DNA of 64,000 nucleotides from Antedon bifida. Its lineage: Eukaryota; Echinodermata; Crinoidea; Comatulida; Antedonidae. The translations under genes were made by a program, and so were the position numbers. Positions 1 through 9,400 of this stretch are shown one piece after another (the first letter of the stretch is position 1; every line of letters starts with the position of its first letter). Under the pieces are notes generated by a model. It worked only from the letters and a program-made list of their open reading frames with translations, did not search any database and was not told the DNA's origin. Location: NCBI GenBank assembly GCA_963402885.1, contig OY727098.1, positions 5,327,001-5,391,000 on the forward strand. The letters run 5' to 3'.

Positions 1-447
1 GATTGTTCTGGACATTCCATCTGATATTACATCAAACCTTAATGCTAAGCATATCAAATGGCTCCCAACTGATTTTCCTGCCTCTGTGTCAGTGGTCTTA
101 TCTATGGATGGCAACACACCAGTTTTGAAAGAGTTACGGAATCTTATTCCTGAAAAGAACTTCATTAAAGTCACTTCGATGAATGACCGTGAATTGTCTG
201 AGATTGTTCGATGTTTCTTGCACAAGAATGGCCGGGTATTACCGAATGAGCAGTTTAAGATTTTGACACGCGCATTGGCTCGAAATCCACTGCCTTTGTA
301 CGCCAAACTTCTTTGCCAGGAGACACAGATCTTGAATTCTTCAGGAAATGGAAGAGATCCGACATCGTCAATCTCGGATGCTATTACTGCACTCTTTGTA
401 ATGCTGGAAGAGAAGCATGGACAATTCTTAACATCCACAATTTTAAG
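1..447 (+). CDS. NWD-like exon A: NACHT C-terminal half
   Basis: The frame starts at base 2 and is open from the window edge. It encodes the segment after the Walker B region (IKWLPTDFPASVSVVLSM), then a winged-helix-like stretch with LTRALARNPLPLYAKLL. It ends at AG|GTAAAT with two bases of a split Arg codon. Confidence 0.9.
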
Positions 448-3400
448 GTAAATATTCACTTACATTATCTTATTTATTACTTTATTACACAAAAGTCTAA
501 GATGAAAATTCATGTAAAGTTATCCTTGTAAAACATGGATGGCTAAACATGAAAATAGGTAGAAAACAAATGAATAAATTAAAAGGAAATTAGTAAACTG
601 GTAAAAATGAAAGTCTGTTTTCTATATTAACCACAACTTCAAGTTTCTTCATATGATAGCAAATCTTCATGCTTTAGTGTCTAGAGGCTGCTCGATACTT
701 AATAGCCCTAAGGGCTGAGATTTGAGCCTAGACAGATGGACAAAGATGCAGATTCATGCACAGTCTTGGGAAACATTAAACTTATAAATTGAGTTCAATC
801 TATCTCCAGAGGCTGACATGGATCAAAGTTTCATTCTGAATAGATTCTCTATCTTAATGACTTCAGCCTAGCAGTACATTATAATGTGATTTTACTTTTG
901 TGTTTTAAATTATGTTTTTTTCTCCAACATATAGTCTATACAACAGTAACAATTGTTGGATTTGAATTTGTTTATTTTAAAAATGAATGATAATATTAAT
1001 TAACAAATTCATTAAATTATTCAAAGAGTAAATAATAGTATAAGCCTATTGACAAAATATGTTTTTGTATTGTAGGTATATCACATGTGGGCATAACGGA
1101 GTGACAGAGTTGGAACTTCTTGACTTACTGTCGTGTAATGACAATCTACTCCATTATATCTATCCAGATTCTTTGCCTTCTCCTCTCAGATTTCCATATC
1201 AAATTTGGGCAGGGTTTAAGAGAGACGTAGGTAAGATATCAGATAAACTAGTGAGTGCTGTGAGCAGACCTGTGAACATTATGTTTCTCAAACAAAAATG
1301 AGTTATGTCCAGTTTAAAATCTTGGAGATTCAATTTAAAAAGTCTTTTATTAACAAATTTGACACAATGTCTTACTGTACTGGTTTAATTTTTTGGTAAG
1401 CTAACATTGTAATTGATAATACTATTCATCTTCTGATAGAATATAGGGTACTATGTTTTTTAGTAAGTTTATATCAATGCTAATTCTATTTGTTGTACTA
1501 TTTTAGGATCTCTTCTGGAGGAAAGACATATGGACCACAAAAGCCTTCTAACATGGTGTAATACTGTCATTGCCTCGATGGCAACTCAACGGTATTTCCC
1601 ATCAAAAGCGCTCAAAGTAGAGTGTCACCAAGACTTTGCCAGCTTGTTCATGAATACGTGGCTGAATGGTAAGCCATACAAACCCAGCAGTTACGCTTCT
1701 GAAGACGAGGTGCTTACGATCAATCGTGGGGTGGCACCACAGCCTCTCATTTATGGACAGACTCGGTACAATCTACGCTGTGTTAGTGAGCTTTGGTATC
1801 ACCTTCTTCATTCAGGTAATATTTTGAAATCCAAGATGGCGGCCAAAATAGGGTCGGGAAAAATTGGCCCCCAGTTGCAATGAATTCTGCTAGTCCTAAG
1901 GATTCAAAAACTGCCAAGAACTCAACTTGAGCATTAAAATCTCACGGAATTACGTTAGGTTCCCCACTATAAGTAGACAATCTAAAAGCTACTTAAATTA
2001 TATACATATTTGTATACTAATTACAACTGTATATATATGTATGTATATACTGTAGATATGTTTTTTTTATTTTGAGGAAAGAGTAATAAAGAAATGGTTG
2101 CAGTAAAATAATTTTATTTCTATGAAAGAACTTGAGAATGTGTCTAGACATTTAGGCCAATATGATGTGACCTTCTTCTATAGAAGAAGTTAATACTAGT
2201 AATGATATTCAAAAAAATATTGTGTACTGAAGTTTTGTGCTTTGCTGATAGGTAGTCAAAGTCAACAGTCTTTAAGCTCACAGCTTATTACAAAAAAAAT
2301 CATAGTACGGCCAAATAATAACTTAATCCAAATGCTAAACTCTTTCAAGAAATATTGATATTTGCACGGTTATGCTTCATCATGATTTTTCTCTCCTTTT
2401 TTTGTACCATTTGAATATGGTATTAAAAAATGTAGGTCAAAGTTTTTTTTCTTACATGAAAGTCTTAAGGAACTTTTTGGTTTTAAAAAAAGCTACATTT
2501 GTGAACATGTGTAATTTAAATCATTTGAAAACTTTTTTTTTACTTTTACTCAGGAAATGTTAACCAACTGAAATCAGCAAGCATCTGTAATTTTGAGTTT
2601 CTTCTTGCCAAGATACATGCCACTTCAGTCTACTCTCTTATACAGGACATTGACACAATTTTAAAATGGACGATAGATTCAGAACTTGACCTGATTAGGA
2701 GTGCTATCATCTCGTCTGCGAGTACACTGGCTGAGGATCCGTTACAACTTGCAGCAGAGCTTATTGGGCGGCTCCTTCCAATGAACCGTTAGTAACAATA
2801 GAATTGTTAATTTGTTAGCTTTTTTTTTTTATTAGTCTTCTTTAAAGAGGATAACCCAGATCAGTGATAATACTGCTTTCCACTGGGGCCCTCTAATCAC
2901 TATAATACATAAACATTGACTACAAACAAAACGATCGCACACAACAAACTGAGAAGTGGCATAAATATACAGCATTATGTTTACAAGAAATTTCTCAAAT
3001 ATTTATAAAAAGATTAACTAATCATTAATTATTATAATGCAATATTAACAATTATCATTTAAAAATAATACAAAAATATAATTTATTATTAACAATTGAG
3101 TTTCACAAATACGAATAGACATAATATGTACAAACAATTTTTTTATTTTTATAATTATCAACTATAAATAAAGTCAAAGAATTTGTCTTATATATTGGGA
3201 AATTAGATACAATTTAGAATTTCAAATCTAAAACGCTTGTCTAACATACATATACAAGGTACTGCGTTTGTGCAAGAATGCATATCTGATCTACCTCAAA
3301 TACTTTTGTCAAACACTGTCCATGATGGGAGAAATGCTGTAGCTTAATGATCCTATCAATCCTAGGTCTTGGGATCAAATCCTATCTGATGCGACTTGTA

Positions 3401-6400
3401 AATACTTAATATAACACTATTCATTTGTAGGATTGTGTGTAAATCCACAGTGATTAAATTCCCTATTCCCTAAGCCATATTAATAAGACATATTTCGGGC
3501 GTGTCCCCTAAATAGCAGCTTGCTGTAGTGTTAAAGCATATGTTGCCCCTCATTCATTTCATGGAAAAGATAAAAATATGGTTGTCCCAAATGGTGGGGT
3601 TACTAAACATAATTATTATATACCATATTGTTAAATGTAAGTGAATACATTTTCGTTAAGGTTACCTTAAAAAAAAGCTAATGGTAGATTTTTATAATTT
3701 AAATTCTATGATTTGTTTTAGGTGACTACCCACATGCGTTACAAGATCTTGTTAAACAGGCCATGGCATGGTGTGATGTTTTCACAAGACCTCTGCTAAA
3801 ACCGATAGCTCTATGGCTTCCCACACCGCGCCAACAACACATCACTACCCTTACCTGTGACGAGGATATAGCCAGAGTTCAAATCTCCAACGACACACAG
3901 CTTGCATACTGTCTCACGAAGGCAAACAAGATGGTTGTTTACCATATAGCATCGCAAGAAAAAATTGGGGAATTCCCACCACTTGGGGGGACTGTCACAG
4001 CATACATTTTGTCTCAGGACGACCGGTATCTTTTGATGGGATGCGACAAAGTGGCAATACTCTGGGATGCGGAGGCAATGAAAGAGGTGCACACATTCCG
4101 GGACCATAAGGATGTAGTCATGTGTGTGTTAATCTCGCACAATGTTAAATGGCTGTTTACGGGGTCGGCTGATGCTACCGTGCGTGTTTACAACCTGAAC
4201 ACTGGGAAGTTTGAATATAAGCTGGAAGGGCACGAGAAGGCGATAGTTGGAATGGGAATTAATACGCATGATGATGTTCTCGTCTCTTGTTCCCTTGATT
4301 TTTCATTCAGGGTTAGTATGTATATACAGTATTGTAAAGTGAGCTCATTTAAATATTGACCCTGCAAAGTACAGTGTGATTTATATTTGGAGACTGTATT
4401 CCTGTGTGTTAATGTAAACAATCGGAATTAATATTTTGATACACATGTCCTTCATAGCATGTCCAGTCTAAATCTAAAATGCCTTTTTAAAAGATTTGCC
4501 TGCTTGTATTACTTTGAATTGCTTTATATTTATTACTAATTATTGCTAAAAATAAACAATCCTATTTTCATTTCTACATTAATTTGAAATTTATAAATAA
4601 CATCATGATTTGTTGCATTTTTAGGCTAAATATAGTTATTGTTGGTAAGATGCAGTACTTAGAATTAGGCTTGAAATACCCGGGGACCCACAATGGCCAT
4701 GGCATTTAAATGCTATTTCATCACATTACAATATAGTATATTGCATTACGATATATTTTATCACATTACGCACATTAAGTATCTATTTCACCTGAATACA
4801 ATACTGAATGGTGTATCGCATTACATACCTAGCTATATCATTATAGTCTATACATAACATTATATTTTATGACATAGCCTTATTTGGAAGTTATTGCATT
4901 TCATTTTATATTCTATTATATCGTAATTTATTGAATTACATTTATTGTAGATAATAAATTGTGTTATTTTATTTGCTTATTCCATTTGCAAACCAAAATT
5001 TTATTACATTTACACTGATAATTGTACCATATTTTTCATATTATTTGATGTGTTACAACAGTTTTCAACAAATAGTGTCTGCAACAAGATAATGTATACA
5101 GCATTAACCAAGTTTTTATATATTAAATTATATGGTCTTTTCAATTTAGCAATTTATTTTCAATGTCGTTGTTTCAGACATGGAACCTTGATGACAATTC
5201 ATTACTTGATGCCATTGAGATGCACAATAAACCAATCACAAGCATGACGTTATCTAAGGATAGCACGTTTTTATTGTCAGGTATTTCATTATGTTTCAGC
5301 TACACATAGTATTTTTATTTTCATAATTGTAAAGTCTAACACATTTATAGCTGTGAAAATTAATAGCCTTACAGAAAACCCGTAAAATGTACATTGACAT
5401 ACACTAATAACCAGATTTGAAGGTAGATTATCATCCTCCAAACAAATTTAATTTTGTTTAATGTTTTTTGGATAAGTAAATAAACATTTTTTAAACTAGA
5501 TACTCAATTGAATAAAATGTTGTACTAAAAATAAGTCCAAACATCATTAGTCATCAGAGTTTTTCTCTGCCTAAAGTTTAAAATAATCAATGTATAGAAT
5601 TGTCTGATTGCTGTTTTTCAGTTTCTTTCAATCTGGTTTTTACTTAATATAAATTGTTTACGCTCCCTCTTCTCACATTGACCACATTTGTCTTCTGACT
5701 GACCCCAATTGAAGCTATTCAATTGCAAATTAATTACTCATTGACTTTTCATAATGGTTGTCTATGCTTCTCTATTGCCTACTTAAACTTTGTAGGTGAA
5801 TAATTTGGATTATAAGAGAATCACAACAGTTACTTAGCAAAGTTTTTTGTAGACTAGTGGAACTACCATGTGTTTAATAATAATAATAATATCCTGGATT
5901 TATATATTGCCTAATGTTGTGAAACCTCTAAGCGCTGAACATTATTACCCCAGTCATTTTTTTTGGATCAAACACGTATGGAAACAAACTCCCATAATGC
6001 AGCTAGTAATCAGCGCAAAGTTGTGTCTTGATCTAACCGGGTTCCCATTTATACACCTGGGTGAAGAGAGGCAAACAATGCGACGAGCATTGGATTCGAA
6101 CCTCGATCTCACGATCAGTAGTCGAATGTCCAACACAATGCACTTATGTACTTTAATATCCTTCTTCAATATGTCGACTGTCTGAAAATTAAACAGAGTG
6201 GTCATTTTAAAAGAAACATTATTATGTATATTAAAATGAAAGGTTTATGTAAAAAAAGCTGCTTAGACCTACAGAATTAATCCTAAGAAGCCGCCACTCT
6301 CAAAGATCTCAGATAACGACTGTGTTTAGATCAAACTTCAACAGTCTGTTTTTCTTCTTTTTTTTTACACTTGCTATTTCATCTAAATTAATAATTTGAA

Positions 6401-9400
6401 CAGAGGAGCATATCTTGAAAATAAATCCATTTAAGCATCTTAAAAGAAAAGGGGATTGTATGGTGATTACCGACTTGTTTTAACAGAAAAACATTCATTC
6501 CTTGTTTTAGTTTCTCATCATATTTACATCTTGTTTTTATTGAAGCTTACAATGACTGCAAACTAGAAGTGAGTTGTTTGGTAACTGGAAGTGGAGTACA
6601 CTCTTTGGAAGGACATGACACCAAAGTAAGCTTTTGACTGATGCATTTTAAAAAAACACAAAACACAAACAACTTAATAATGTTCTAAAATAGTCGTGGA
6701 AGTTTGAAACATGTTATGTCTTTACAAACAGAATATCAAAATACATAGAAGAAATAGATACATAGAAAAATCTACACAGCTTGAGGTAATAGAGTGAAAA
6801 CTAAATACAAATAGAAAAGTTGAATCAAAATTATAATGTGTCTTCTTACCCCTTCGTTGGATTATAATCTTTCGGTCAGCTCATGTACATTGTGTGAAGT
6901 TAAGTGGAAAGTACCGTTATCAACACCTTGGGCGGTTGAAAATGGTGTGATCTTATATTGCTATTTCTGCACATTTTTAATCGTCTCGTTATGAGATATT
7001 TGGTTCTGTTTATCTCTCTGAAAATTAAGATAACATAATGGCAAGGAACAACTACACTTGTGTGAAGTATTATGCCGTCGTGTCTTTTAAAATGTTTTAC
7101 TCTCATTGCAAGGTCCGGCCAGTGTGAAATTAAGTGGCTCATGTGTGAAATGCACGAAGAAGAAACCAATCCATTATTATTTTAAAGTAGAGCTTGTCCA
7201 CTACGCATTTACCACTGCTTTGTGAATCATACTACTTAATTTATTTCCGTATGCTAATTTATCAATTTCTCTCTACTAATTCAACCTCACAATTTCAGAG
7301 CATAGGTAAATTTGAGAACAGGACCAACAATTGCTCATAGTGGCAATTTATCAAATAGACAGGATCTGGTTATAATGGCACAAAATAAGCGTTGATTAAT
7401 TTGGGGGATTATTAGGCTTTTGTGAATAAATCATGATTCTATTAATTGTAATTAATCATTCTGTAAGTTCATGGCTAAATAAACATTCACTTTTAATTGG
7501 ATTTTAATCTTATGATTAATCAATTAATTAATTTTTACTGACAAATTCATTGTACTATAATTCATTTTACAACATAATATCCATGTTAATTTATTCATAT
7601 TAGGGATTACTACTGTATTATGTCTAAATTTGACAGAAATGTATTATTATATTATTGTTGTTGTTGTTATTATTATACAGAAATGTAATTTTTTTTGTAT
7701 AGATACCTTTATTTTTACACAAATTAATTTTGAATGATTTTGTACAATATACTATGTGGCAACGTCATTTAATGTACATGTCCATTATTCTGCAAAGCAT
7801 CTAATCTTTCCTATTTACATGTCCACACAACAAAGTGATACATATTTTCCTCTATTCCTTTCTACTACATTAGATAACTTCTATCAGCATATCATCCGAT
7901 TCAACATATGTTGCAGTTGGAACTATTGATTGTAAAGTACATGTATTTAACATGAAAACTACTGAGTTGGTGCAAACATTCACAGAACATACAGGACCTG
8001 TGTGTGATGTTCTGATAACAGATAAGGACTACTTCTTGATATCTGCCGGCCACGACAACCAAGTGCATGTCCGTAACTTTATCAAACCTGAAAAGAAACA
8101 TCAAATCAGTAGTCTTCATGACGGCGAGGTCACTTGTATTGGTAGGCTACAGATTAATTATTTTTTTTACTCTTATTCCCTGTATTGCCAAGCATAACAT
8201 TGATTGTACATAAAATTAAGCAAGACAGATGGGCTAAAACACAACGTAAATTAATTACATTGACAACATAAAACATATAATGAATGTACTGCTTCTTCCT
8301 TCCTCTTCTTTTCTCATAATGGTTTAATGGTTTTAAATTTATATAGCAAAATAATGTAATGTAAATGTTGATGTAAACTAAACTAGGAAAAAGCCTAATA
8401 AACCGAATAAATTGACCAAGACAACAGAAAAAAAGCCTGAATCAAATAATCAATTTTAATCAGCTGTTTTTACCTTGCCAAGCACTATTTACATCCTTCT
8501 AGAATCATACCTATGATACAATATTGTTTACATTTTTTTATTAGCAATTTCAAAAGAAAATTCATATGCTGTGACTGGTGGAACAGATTGCACACTGAAA
8601 CTATGGAACTTGGAATCTAATACAATGTTTCAGACGCTAGATGAACACTTAGAAAGCATTACTTGTGTTGCTATTTCAGATGATTGTAATTATATTGTAT
8701 CAGGTTCGTATACAAATTAGTTGTCTGTTTTATTAATATTTCGGCACACACCTTATGTAATAGTCATGTTTTCACCTGAAACCCCATTCACACTGCATTT
8801 GTAGTATTGTATTGCTTGTAAATAGTTTTTAGTTTTGTTTTTGTTTTGCTTTTTTTTTTAGTTTAGTTATTCATGTCTTTTTATTTTTCAATATTTCCTG
8901 TTCTGTTCTGTTTTTTGGACCGCACCGCATATTGTGAGTGCCACCGATTCAAAGGTGTATGGTCAACAAATAAAATAAAAATAAAACTGGAGTGAATGCA
9001 ATGACTTTGCACGAAGAAAACTATAGGAACAGTCAGCCATGCATATAATTTATTATTTTCTATAGTACTTCGGCAAGTTCTCATTTGTCATTAGACAACA
9101 TAATATAAAATGAATGAAAGGCACATAGTCGACCTTAAATAGAAAGCAATCAATCTGGCGATGGCCTCCACATCAAATATATCGGCATGGGCATGCTATA
9201 GAAAATACTAATTAAATATAGAATTGTATTATTAATTTGAAGTTACATGTTTGAACAATGCTTGTTTGACTAAAGAGGAACAGTATAACTCACTCTTAAC
9301 AAGTTTACTGTTTGCATTAAAATCAATTTCAATTAAAATCAATAAAATTCTTTTTTTTTTCTCACAACAAGCTTTAGTTTATTTGTTATGTTTGTGTATA

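Noticed and set aside
5868-6185. 105- and 83-codon ORFs in the NWD intron
   Set aside because: They fall in the antisense SINE and are not coding.
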